This document shows, in pieces, positions 13,147 to 25,500 of a stretch of 64,000 nt of DNA. The translations under genes were made by a program, and so were the position numbers. Numbering within the stretch: position 1 is the first letter of the stretch; every line of letters begins with the position of its first letter. The stretch is from Phoronis australis (Eukaryota > Phoronida > Phoronidae), in contig NMRA01000029.1 of the NCBI GenBank assembly GCA_002633005.1, positions 1,469,796 to 1,533,795 on the forward strand, in the 5' to 3' direction. Below the pieces are notes generated by a model. The model saw nothing but the letters and a program-made list of their open reading frames with translations. It searched no databases and was not told the origin of the DNA.

Positions 13147-13590
13147 TGAATCAGTCAACTTTTGTAAATACATCAACATGCACACGTACATGTAAATCAG
13201 CGGAAATCAGAAAGAAGCAAAGAACCTTAAGTAGCAATTTCTGAGAGCCCCTATGGGTGGTTCTACATCGACCGTCACAGATTTTCCGGAAACTTTATGT
13301 GGGCTTGGGCAGCCCTATGATTTTTCTTCTGATCTTTCAAAAATGGCTTTTTTAACACTTATTGCAGTAAAAAAGCTGTCAAATTTGCAAGACTATTGGG
13401 ACATCTTAAAAGCTGGGATTGGTTTTCTTTCTGTGAATGTATCTGACCTTAAAATCCAAAAATACCTTTGATATTTGAGACAGGTATTTTAGTATTTAAT
13501 TACTGGCTTTTCAAAATTTTCAACGGGCAAGTTTTGGACACTTCTATTGAGAAAGCGAGCAAAGAATATAGCATGGATGTGTGAATATGA
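13147..13590. other. intergenic, no gene seen
   Basis: One 72-codon plus-strand frame (from 13,253) has no recognised features. Nothing else is supported. Confidence 0.4.
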
Positions 13591-14561
13591 CATAGGCGGA
13601 TTTAGGAGGGGGACCCAGGGGGCCCGGGCCCACCCCCCTTGGCTGCCGCAACAAACAGCAAGAGCGTAGGGAAATGTTGAGTTTATTAATCAACCCCGGT
13701 AATTAACATTATACGACCGAAACAAGATTTCAATGTGTGCAGTTTTAGTGCGGGGGGGGCTCAGATCCAATTTCAAGTGTCAAATTCGGAACACGGCGCA
13801 ATCGTAATGGAACTGTGACTAAGTATAGGCTCTCCCGCGATATCCCAGGCGACCGGCAGTGGCGCTGCACACTACGACTCCGTTTCCGTCGTCTGCTCCA
13901 CTGTGCAATGAAGAAAATTTACGTCCTTTTTTAAGGAAAATGGAAGCTGAGTGACGATGAAAAAACAGAAGCTGCTGGTAAGATGTGAATTTTAATCGAA
14001 GCCTTAGTGAATCACTCAGAAACTCATAATTATCTCTTTGTCAAACCTTAATTTAAGACGATTTCCAAAGCAAACGGATTTGGTCTTTGGGGCATTTGAA
14101 GACTATTTTAACTACAACAAATTTGTTACGAACTGAGTTTACAAAATATAAAACGTGTAATAAGCATTACAAAAAGAAGTAGGTTTCGCGCGCAAACCCT
14201 GTGGACCATAAACAAGTAGGTCTCTAAGTATCAGATTAGGAGTTAATCGTGGTGGTGTAGCGATAAAGCACGCACGCTCTGTCCGTCAGGTCGTGAGTTA
14301 GAATCTGTGGTCTCTGAAGTTTTTCCTGTTTGGCACGTTTTCCTTTTTTTCTTGGATAATACTTCTTTTTTCTTGAATAATTCTTCAGGAATCAAGTATT
14401 GTTAGAGGAAAAAACAGAAAAATTTCCTGGGCGGGAGAGAGGCAAACCCCCCTCCCGACCTCCCCCCAATCAGTGCTATGCGCATCTGCAATCGTGGTTT
14501 GCGCAAATGCTTACACAAAAAATGTTGCCCTCCCCTTGTGATATCCTAGATCCGCCACTGC
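13591..14561. mobile_element. non-autonomous element with GGCGGATYTAGGA ends
   Basis: The left end reads aggcggatttaggagg. The right end on the minus strand reads gtggcggatctaggatat, giving imperfect inverted termini. The right 70 bp, read inverted, match the left part of the 44,815-45,202 element (gatctaggatat, gcaaac, aaaccacgatt), so they belong to one family. The interior carries a tRNA-like stretch near 14,248 and no transposase. Confidence 0.55.
14248..14314 (+). repeat. tRNA-derived (SINE-like) promoter sequence
   Basis: The order gtggtgtagcgataaagca, then about 30 bases, then gtgagttagaatctgtgg, follows the A box and B box layout of tRNA genes and tRNA-derived SINEs. The B box deviates from GGTTCRANYCC and no acceptor stem closes it. 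It is therefore a decayed SINE head rather than a working tRNA. Confidence 0.45.
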
Positions 14562-17500
14562 ATCAATCATTCTGGCTCCACCAACACTGTACTCTTGTGC
14601 CATGATCTTACGACAATTTTTCCGTTTTACCATTCCATACAAAACAGTAGTGAAAACATTTTGCTCAGCTGCTTCAGGAAGGCCTGTGAAGGGGACGGGA
14701 GACTTGTAAAAAAAGATGAATATGTTTTGGCCTTATTATCGATTTCACAACTGTTACTATTACAAAAGATGTCAAGTTTTTTTCACCACATGTCTATAAC
14801 CTTCTTTATTTCATCAAGCTTGCTGTTAAAATTGATGTCGGGAGCTGTATTTAAATCACTGGAGAATTGAATACCCATTGAAGTGAATTCTGATGTTGCC
14901 CGTTTCAGTTTTTACGTCACAACCTTCACATTTTTTAAAACTACCCTTCATAGAACATATCCAAATACAAATTGTTTTATCCAGATTAGACTTTAAACCA
15001 GAATATTTTGCAAAATGGTTTAAAATGTGAAATGTTAGTGGTAGTATTGGGTTAGTTCACTACATAGTCACAAGTTTGGTCTTTTGGCCGCTTAGTGGTT
15101 AACATGTACTGAGTATACCTTGCGCTATTTGGATATTCACACAGTGATAACACGGCAGTTTTATAAGAAGATCCACTAAAATATAAACCTCGCGATTTGT
15201 AAACGTTAAGTGGATTTGAAAATATGTTTTAATTTAGAGGGTTTTGGGACCATCGGAAGTCAGGAAGGGGAGCTGTTCTCCCTCCCCTGCTTCTGTTAAT
15301 TTCAGAGAGGTTCATTTCTTCGAACATTATGGATTGGAGGATGAATATTATACTTGCCTACACAGTATCAAATATCAGTCCCTAATTTACACGGATTAAT
15401 CCTGTTACCAAAGGAAGTCATTTTCAGCTGATTTTTTTGATTTTCCAATCAAAAATTTCGGGGGGTATAAAAAGTAGTCGGAGAGAGTAATGAGTCTATT
15501 ATGGTGGTTGGTGTCGTTCGAGGTGCGGAATATGAATCCATTGGTAAACTTTAACCATATTCTGTGCCGGTGATGAAGAATTTTTTGATTCTGTGTATGT
15601 AGGTTTTGTCAGATATTCCATAAATATATGTTATACAACGCAAGTGATAATAGCAGTGGGTTAAGTGATATGTAAGCCGATTTAAACTTGGGCGAAGTTA
15701 TCATGCATGTCGCGTGAACTATTTTTAAGACGCGCATTTACACGAGTCGTCAGAGGGCTCCAAATAACACAATCTTTTGCGTTTTTAAATTTGATAATAC
15801 AAATCACCAATTCTCGACGTCTTCTGTCAGATATTCGCTGACATCGGAGCAGGCGACTTCACCAGTAATATGCACTTAGAATGCTGTCAGTTATCGATTG
15901 GAATTTAGCTTGCCTAGAGTCGCCTGAAGGAGGCGCCTCAGTGTGAAATGCTCTATCAATTAAATGAAAATGAATGGTAAATTTGTAAAAGCAGCATATG
16001 GGCAGCCATTAATGCTATCGTCAAAGTTCCTCTTCGGCTGTAGTTTACAATGCAGGTTAAGTGGAATATATAATTACAACAATAACTGATAAAGTGAACG
16101 ACAGACAACTCAATTGCCCCTTGCCAGAGATGGGTCACCGATAAATAGGCGTACATTTTTATTCCTCAAACATCATCTTCTTGAATTTAAATATCTGAAT
16201 CAACTACACTGGAAAATCGGTGCATGAAAAATATCCCCGGAAACTTTCGAGGCACAAGTACGTGTATGATTAAGAGTAAATGCGTAAGTAGACCATCTGT
16301 ATTTCAAAATACTGGGATCCGCATGAAAACGCTGCCTGGCCAGTTCCACCACTGGTAGTTGACCAATTTTCTGTTCGATTTATCTGCTACACATTTCTTT
16401 TATATACATGTACAACCCCGGGCCTACGCCTATATGCCAGCCGCCGGGGTTACTTCCAGCCTGGAATCTTCCCGCTTCTTATGGCCCTATATATCGTTTT
16501 TAGTGAAAGTATTGATCGCAAAAGGAAGATGTCGATAACAAGCCCGACAGAAACTAGAACGTTATAAATGTTAAATACTCTACCCACTCACTTTACATAG
16601 ACATTAAGGTAGTGGTTGTTGTGATAACATTTTTAAACTTGTCCATCTTCTGGAATGAGCACTCAATGAAATGTGTAAGCGACTATCAAACACGCGAGCT
16701 TATTAATATATACATGAGGTCCTGGATTGAATTGCTACATCTCATGAACCTGTAAATGTGCGAGAAATGAAGCTGCACCATTGACATTACTTTGCAAGAC
16801 GCAGCCCTGGGATAAACGGCTTAGAAAGCAGCTCGAAGCTCCCAACGAAAAACAAAAGAAGTGTTTTATTTTGTTTACAAAGTAAAGCAACTGTCGTCCC
16901 CTTGGAGACAGGTACAACGTACGCTGAATGTAATTTAAGTATTATGCACAATGAATTTCAAAATGATTACAGTCGAATGACCTCAGTTACCACAGGATCA
17001 TCATGAAACAAATCTCAGACATTCGATGTTCGGTCATGTCACAGATACATGTAGGTTCAGAGTAAAATAGTAAGAAATTCTCAAGTATAAAAATGAAAAA
17101 TAGTTGCGATTCATAAATGTCTCACAATATAACACACAAGTACATGTAGTAAGGTGCCTGCATGTTGAGAACGGTACGAAACGGGTTCTCAAAATGTGGG
17201 CACGTTATATCCGACTACATATATTAATAGAAATGCAAAAGTTTAAAATGCTTTCCTAAACAACAGAGACAGCGCCCTAGATTAAAACAGAAAGCCTCCA
17301 CAACAGTATAGTGCATGGGCGGCGCACCATAGGGGGCTGGGGGGGCTATAGCCCCCACTTTTTTCAGTGCTGCACCGCCCATGGGATTGGTGTCGGGTGT
17401 TGCAGCCTATCATGAGGAAAACAACAGTTTTGCATGTTCTCCATTTCTCACGTTCGATTGTTACTTGACTCAGCTGTCCGCTACATTGCACGTTGTGCTT

Positions 17501-19492
17501 AACCCGACGTTGCAAAGCTAGCATTCCTTGCACTATTCTCATATTATTCGCTAAATGGAACAACAATAACACACAACTACAGCATTAAGTTCATATTTGG
17601 AATAACAAACTAACTTCGTATATGTACTCTGCATTAAAAAATTATCCAAGCTCGTTTCGGTTTTACGCATCTCACCCATTCGTCAACGCGATGCAATAAA
17701 GCTGAACCACAATCTGTTGCGTAAAACATGTCGATGTCTGTATTTGAATATGAAGAGCACGCATACAACTTCCAACCGCTCTTGTGTCCATTTCGAAAAG
17801 AAAAATGTGCTTGACAAAAACTGATGACGTCATGCTAACACATAAAACGATATGCTCTCATTCTTGCGGACAATGGCTTTGCCATCATGTAACACTCAGT
17901 TGTCCGTTAAGGATCAATGGGCTGAGGCCAATGTGTTATTTTCACATACACGTTTGATTGTTGCGCGGCGTAACAAAGTAATTAATCACGGAAATTCGGG
18001 CATTTGGTTTCATAATCAGGCAACGCTCTTCTTTAGCAAAAGGCCCTGGTGTGTGATTTATCAACGACACCACTTCTTCTTCCAAATGTTGGACCTTGCT
18101 CACTTATGACATTTGGGACAATTCTGTAGTCATAACTAATATCACGTCATTGTCATATTTCCATCCCCACTCCAGACCCATCACCTAATGGCGACTTAAT
18201 GTTCTCGAGATCTTAATCTGTGAGAAGTTTGGATGCCCAATAATTAGATAATCAACTCTGCTGAAGTTTCCAATTTCCTAACCATGTCTGTCATCACAAT
18301 AATCGCCTTCCCTACCCTTGTAGCCAATGTACCTTCATAGTCGGCACAATTTTCGAGATATTCCTAGACATCTCATTTTTTCACAAACGCTGGGTGGCAA
18401 TCATTTTCAGGCTCCACACCATCACAAGAATTTTTGTTTCTTCACCACAATTCTTCGTCCTCGTCACCACAATTCTTAACTCAAATTTTGCAAGGTAACG
18501 TCCATACATGTATAGCCACTAGCCAAGATCCCCGATTTGCGGGCGCTCCTAAGCTGTATATTCGTTAATTATATTATTGGACAATCGTCAGTCACAATGT
18601 TTTTTGAAAAGCTGTCCAACACGATACATCCTGCTCGAACGCTACAGAAACAACGTACATGTACGGGGGCACTCGGAATTTATAAAAAGGTACATAGGTT
18701 CAAAACAGCGTGAGCGGTTGGTTGAACGTAGTGTCTCGAACATTAATTGTATACCGCAGACTTCACTCGCTCCAATTTCTGTGGCAGTTGCGCCTTTGTA
18801 GCAACAAAGTCTTCTTCTAATGCCGACGTGATCTGGAAAAAAAACAGCGTTTATGTCAAGGCTTCAGGCCCCGCATCAACCCACGTGACAAAAACCTTTA
18901 CAAGTGAGCAAGGTACTCCAACTTTGTATGGAATTTGATACCATGGGCGCAGCCAGGGGGGGAGGGCTCGGGGAGTAAACGAGACGAAAGTCCACAAAAT
19001 CCCGGCCCTCGGGAAGTCGGTGCGGACGCACAATTCGTGGGCCTGAGCCTAGTGGCCCCGTTTCTTTTTTCTAAAAATTCGAGCCCCCCTATACTTTACG
19101 TTAACTATACATGCATGTTAGAGAGATCAAAGCTAACTGTAAAACACAATAAAGTGTTAAGTACCATGAAGCCAAATTTGTCTATTTTGTCCACTTTCAA
19201 GAATGATTTGAGTAGGAGACCATGGCAACAACAGTGCACAGAAGCGCCACCGCGACTTTTAATGTTTTCTGACAAACTTTCACTGTTAGTAGTAGTCGAT
19301 GACACCAAAAAGAGAGTACTTTTAATAGAAATCTTTTCGTGTTTGATAACTATACAGGACAAGACAAAAACGGCTGTGCAGTGTATTACATCATGTTTGC
19401 TGTCTCAAGCATCGTTTGTTCGAGAGGTTATTTTTGCAAAATGGCGTTCCTGTATATGATACAACTAGTTCTGCCAAGCAATTCGTAATTAC
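14562..19492. other. downstream flank of plexin, no gene seen
   Basis: A 3' untranslated region and possibly one last small coding exon of the minus-strand plexin could lie here, but I found no frame resembling the expected acidic/basic C-terminal tail. It includes a GC-rich hairpin at 17,314-17,383 and a fragment near 18,950 (ccatgggcgcagccaggggg) that resembles ends of local short transposons. Confidence 0.4.
17314..17383. repeat. 70-bp hairpin (MITE-like)
   Basis: The outer arms catgggcggcgcacc and gctgcaccgcccatg are inverted copies with minor mismatches. An inner perfect palindrome gggggctatagccccc sits at 17,341-17,356. Small GC-rich foldback units of this form are typical of miniature inverted-repeat transposons. 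Confidence 0.65.
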
Positions 19493-19567
19493 CTCAGTAT
19501 CGTACTTGGTCACGTAGTCGAAGAGCTCTCTCAAGGCCGCTGGTTTGTTGAAGGTTTTGGGTACGTT
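19493..19567 (-). CDS. PLXN: plexin exon 27 (GAP C-terminal helix)
   Basis: 25 codons, entering in phase 0 after tttaccag and reading [21 protein letters not shown] onto YDTE, which aligns with the last helix of plexin GAP domains. A good donor GAG|GTAATT ends it in phase 0. If this donor is not used, the frame runs 33 more codons to a stop at 19,391, close to the usual plexin tail length, so this could instead be the terminal exon. Confidence 0.85.
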
Positions 19568-22500
19568 CTGGTAAACAAGGAGCGAAAACATGAGCTGAGT
19601 TACACAACAGCTGACAGGTAAGAGATGACAATTGCGAAAGAATGACGTAGAAAACTGGACATCTTGGGGGAGCTCACCATTGGGGCACATTATACAAAAT
19701 CTATTAATGAATTACACATTTCTTGTGCCTTTAATACACCGTACCTACTTTTGGCGCCACAATAAAGAGTCCTCTTAGCTTGAAGAATCCTCAAAATTTA
19801 CTGTGTCGGCGAGCGTCAGTAAAAAACGAGCCTTTTGAAGAAAAAATGATTTATAATGTAAATCCTTTTTTTTGATTGGCTATGCAGATTGAATTTTATT
19901 ATGAATTCTCTTTCTATAGGCCCCTCCATTCTTGAAAATACCCGAGATTGTAAAGTAGCAGAAAATTAAAGATGTCGGTTTGATCAATGCCTTGGCACGA
20001 TAAGAGTTGACCACGTTCATGAATCACACAATTCCTAATTAAAATAACGTACTCTTGATATGTGAACCATTGCGGAATGCATTTCTTGTTCACTTTGAGG
20101 AGGCAGTTCCTGTACTCCCTCATAAAAGTCTTCAACGAATTTCTTGTATTTTACGATGTCCTTGGCAAACAGGAGTTTGTTGGTTGGTGAATCCTGTAAT
20201 ATCCAACATACAAGTGTGCTTGTAATCCGTAATGGTTTCTTCAAAAAATGAAACATAGACATTTCTGGGACCAAACGCATCAGAATTGTACGAATACACT
20301 AATCAATTTTTGTATGGGCAAACTTAGTGTTTAAAAGTAATGCTAGTAGTGAAATATCTGATGAGAAATGTTTGTTTGAAGCCACTTTGTTAAAGAAGAA
20401 TAGAGTTTTAACAGCGAAAGGTGCTTTGTTTAAATTAATGCATCAGTTATTTCCCATGTAAAATATACGAAAGATACCTTGCCAAGTCTCTGTTCGGCAG
20501 TTGAGCAAGAGTCCATGAAAGTCTGGGCAATGACTGACAGACTTGAGTCGACAGTGTCTGATTTATGAATGTCGAAGACATAGTCGGGGTTCTTGATGAC
20601 GTTGACCCAGAAACGAAGAGGGAGACTGAAAATAAAAGAACCGCATTGCTTATATTTCGGAGGTACTGTAATTTTAAATTACAAATAATAAATTAAAGTT
20701 GGGAATTCAAACTTGAGAGAATGATTGGTAGATTTTACCGAAAAGGCTTATTTTCAAAGAGAAAAGTAACCAGTATACGTAGCTCATTCAAAATTCGAGC
20801 AAACCTACCACTGAAATAAAGAGATGTGTTGTTTAAAGAATACGGACATTCATACATGTACGTACATCTTTGGTACATACACATATACCGAGAGTGTCGT
20901 AGATAAAATAACATCCCACCTGACATTATTCCGCGTAAAACACCATACGCTTTGAAATTTTAGTTTTTTTTACCTTTTGGCAGGATTTTTACATACTTTC
21001 CCCTGACTGTTCACGTGGTCGATCACAGGCTATAATACATGTATATGTACTTGCATGTTATGTTACAAGTTTAGTAAAAGAATACAGCATTAATGTAACG
21101 ATTTATCACTTGAAAAGAGATAAAAAGACGAAAACCACGGTAGTTGTACATTGAATTTGCGACATTTTTTGAAAATAATCGAATAACAACAATATTTAAC
21201 AGAGCATTTACCGGAGAAGCGGCGCCTAAGTTGCAGACGATATAATATTTCAGCAAATAAAATAAACTGATTGGCCTGCAGGATGCTTGGGACCTGATCG
21301 CATGCTGAGTGTTATTTATACTGTTGCAACTTTATTGCTTACTACTATTTTAACAAAGTTTGATGATCTATCCGGCTGACGACGTCGAGTCAACAAAGAC
21401 TCACAAGTACTTTTTGTAGTTTCCATGTAAGAGTATAGAGGGCATTGTTAAAGGTAGTCCCGGGAATACAATACGGATAACAATGCCATATGGCCGTATT
21501 TGGTTCGAAATCAATTCAAATGTCCAGAAAATCGTCTGAAATTATCTATCTAGTGCTAAAACGCCTTAGTTGCGTCTTTAGGGTCTTTGCCTGGCTAGAG
21601 AAGCTGCAAGCTGTGAACACGACATAACATATTTTTCAAATCATATGTAAAGCAAACACATATCAGTAATTATCTTAAAAATTGTACTTTGGGCTTCAGC
21701 AATGTTAATATTGGAGTTGAGCTAATTTTGAGACTGTTCCAGAATTCTGACATTCATTTCTCACCTGTTACTTTTCCACGTGAAAACTACTTCTGGGTCC
21801 GTGATGCCGTGCTGTTTGGCTGACTCGTCGAGAAAGTCAAACAAATATTTGATCGCTGGAGGGAGCTGCTGGTCCACTCGTAAAATACTTTGGACGAAAT
21901 CGTCAACAAACTGTTGCAGCGTACCCTGCAACAAATAATTCAAATAATTCAACCAAAAAGTTTCAGTTGCACCAAAAACACCTAGGGTAATTTCGTAGTC
22001 TCAAATAATTGCTCAGAGGTGTTCCATAGCGAACTTCAATCAGAACAGAAAGTCGTGTTACTGTCAAAGTGGAGAGGGCCGTCGAATGCGCTAAGATAGC
22101 TATATGGTAACAGTCTAATCCATACTGGACATTATTCCGCGTTTCGACCTCGACCGTCAGTCTCGGTCGATACGCGGAATAATGTCTCGTAGGATGTTAT
22201 TTCATGTACGCCACTCTCGATACGTTTTGTGTATTTTTATCCGGTATGATATACTGAAGCAGGTTCCACCATTTCGGATATGGCAGCAACTCCATAAAGA
22301 ATCTAGAAGGGTTCCTACAACGGATTTTTGTACTTTTACAAGTTTTCGATCGTGTATAACAATTCCATAACATAAAATCTAACCAAAGAAACACTTATTC
22401 ATGGAAATAATTGACGGATTTCGGATTTTAAATCACAGTTAATGATTTGTTTGGTTTTTCGCCACGTGATGTCATAAGGGGAAGACGTTGATCAGTTGAC

Positions 22501-25500
22501 AGCATATATGCAATGGCGAATAGTAGTGATTTTGTATGTTTCGAAGACTTAGAGAACGAGCTTGACGAATATTATATGAAGACAGGTATGCAGATGGGGG
22601 TGAACATGACATTCAAACCATAGTGAAACAGATAATGAGTTAGAATTTGCCTTATCGGCTGACTGCGTGTTTGAGGCCGTACGAACTCAACCCTCTCGAG
22701 CAGATGTCCTCGGCGAGTGAAGCCGAATCTTATCCTACTCAGACTGCGCACTGTCCTGATTTCTGACTTCACATTTTTGAGTGGTAAGTAGCCCTTTTTT
22801 GAATCTCAATATAATTTCTAACCACTTTATTGTTGACTAAAATGTAAATGTCTCGAACTACTAAAGTATTTTCCCTGTACGTTCGGCACAGCCCAGGCGC
22901 GAATAGCGGCCATATTGATTTCATTTCTTCGAATGTCGAGTAGACTCGTCAGGAAAGATCATACCTAATTACTGTGATGTTACATGTAACTGGATTAATT
23001 CCTGGTAAATTTTACTCTTTTCTGCCTTGTCTATTCTAAAGTTATGACAGCTTTGTTACGTTGTGATATATCAATTGCATACACATTGGCGGAGACCGGA
23101 CTTCAGCTGATGACGTCACACAATATTTTTAAATTATAATTTTTAACCTTTGCCTTTTGCGTTCCTTGATTACAAATAAGGAATTTGAAGAAGAAATGCT
23201 TAAAATATCATATGGAATTTGTTGAAAACCGATTTCAAGCTTTTATGACCATGGTGTGGAGGTTTAAGGTAAAAATTTTAATGCTAAATTATACCAGCTT
23301 GTAAGAATTAATAAATTGCTAGGCGTCAGAACCACAAACTGCAGAAAAACAACACAAGCTCGTTATGCCTGTATGCCATACCTTTGTCGACAGTAGCCTG
23401 GTCAGAAATATTTCAGATATAACTTTAGACTCGTCCCTTTGCTCCATGTCGTCCGTCTTCACTAAATGCCAGCATTTATTGCTTCTTTCTTCGTTCATTG
23501 TGAGCGTCACCATATCGGCGTCAGAAACACCTAGAAAGTAACAGTGGTGAAAATTTACCTCAAATTCAATCCCCACCATGGAATAATGAGTCAAAATCGC
23601 TAAGTTATAGCGGAAATGAATCTTGTGGCTGACGATGAATCTAGCGGCAGAAGACGTCAACAATTTGATGAATGCCAAGCATTCAGAATGATAGCTTCAC
23701 GTCCTAAACACGATAAAGTCCATAAAAATAGTTTAATAAAGATGTGGTTTCATTTTTGGCTTTCAGGAAAGAAAGCCTAATGCTTACGGTACTTCAACCA
23801 TGGAAATTATTGATTGAGATCTTTTCACCACCCTCATCCAAACAAACGCGGAGACTCATACTCAAACACCAAAGGCTTTTTGCTTTCAAGATTTTTCAGA
23901 CAGACTTACGAAAGTTGACTTATTAAATGCAGGTTGTTACCATTTTGGGTTTCAGCACAATTGATGTATTGTTTAGAAACGACCGCCATTTGGGAGTTGC
24001 TCTGTACTTTGTAGTGATTCAACGTGTTCAGTTTCTTCCAGCCGTCCTCAACTACGGATGTGACGTCATCGTCTGATAAAGTAAGATGTCCACTGCGACC
24101 GTGCCTCCACTCTGCAGCAAATATTTGAAGGTTTCATCAATATTTTGTTGATTAACTTCTGTGCCTGGGGTCCATTATTTGTGTTCGAAATCGAAATCGA
24201 AATTATTTTTGAAATTTCCGTTTAATTTTTTTTTTAACGAACTCAAGATAAGGTTACATGTATATGATTCTGTGCTGGTTCATTGTCTACTATTAGTTTC
24301 CACTTGATGAACTCAATAAAGGTAGCCTACGAATTCTTAATTCGCATCAAATTCAAACTTGAACTGGCCACTTGTCTGTGTAGGCCATACTATACCCTGG
24401 CATATAAAAACGAACCCGACCTTATCTTGCGTTTTGGATAATTTCAAGCTCAATTTCGAGTACATGTACAAAGATCAGGACCCGGACCCGGATGTTAATG
24501 GAGAAATACATATCCTGGTCTCCGTTCCCTAGATGTTAGGATTTCTAGAAAACGCGAAACCAAGCAAATCTTTGATATATTATGATTGCCTCGGTTTACT
24601 TAAAAGGTGCAGCACGTGATCACACTCACTAGTTTTTCTTGCAATTGTCTTAAGACTGCGGAACGCAACCCAGTATGTTCAGCCCTAAAACGAGTCTCTT
24701 GCTTTACCATAATCAAACTTTAAAAACTGTGAGCTTACTTTTTCGAAATAAACCCAAGTTTTGCTTTCTCATTGCTACGAAACAAAGAACTAAATTCTCT
24801 CTGGGAGAATCCCTTGCCTAAATGACGAGGTTGCGCATTGAATACACCATAACAGGCTTCTTACCAAGTTCTGTCTCCTGTGACAAAATTCGCTCCGAAT
24901 ACGCCGCATTCCTGTAGGTGGCGTCCAACAGCTTCTCCTTAACTTGTGTTATGGTGTCACAATCAAGAACCTTCACATCCGGAATAGTGTCCCCGTTCTC
25001 CAACATTATTTCTACAGTCTAAACAAATGTATGACAGGTTAATACGTGTCCTTTTGCAGTCAAGATAGTGTCCACACGTATATTAGGTTTGTGTTAAAGA
25101 ACGTTTGCACGCCGCCACTGCCTATGCAGGACGCTATGACTTGATACAAAATGTGCCTTTAGTAGCTAGGGTCCTGCTGAAAAAAACTGACGGAATACCG
25201 TAGTAATTTCTGGCAGATATGCATAAAGTTTTGGAGCTCTCGCAATCAGTCTTACACCTTATTCACACAGTCACCATTTTAAACGTGAGCCTCTTTTCAG
25301 TTTTTAAAAACAAGGCATTCCACGTTTAATCAACGTGCAAAGCGTGATTTTTCGCATGCCTAGTTAATATTTATGTCTCAAATGCATTGTGTTTAACCTA
25401 TAAAGAGGCCCAGTTTTAAAATAGCGACTGCGTGAATAAGGTCTGTAAATGGTTACTACCAGGAAGAGTTATCTCTTCCTGTTACTACTTATAAGGAAAC

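Noticed and set aside
18935-19459. 174-codon plus-strand frame
   Set aside because: No domain or splice context, it runs antisense to plexin downstream sequence, and it includes GC-rich transposon-like text near 18,950.
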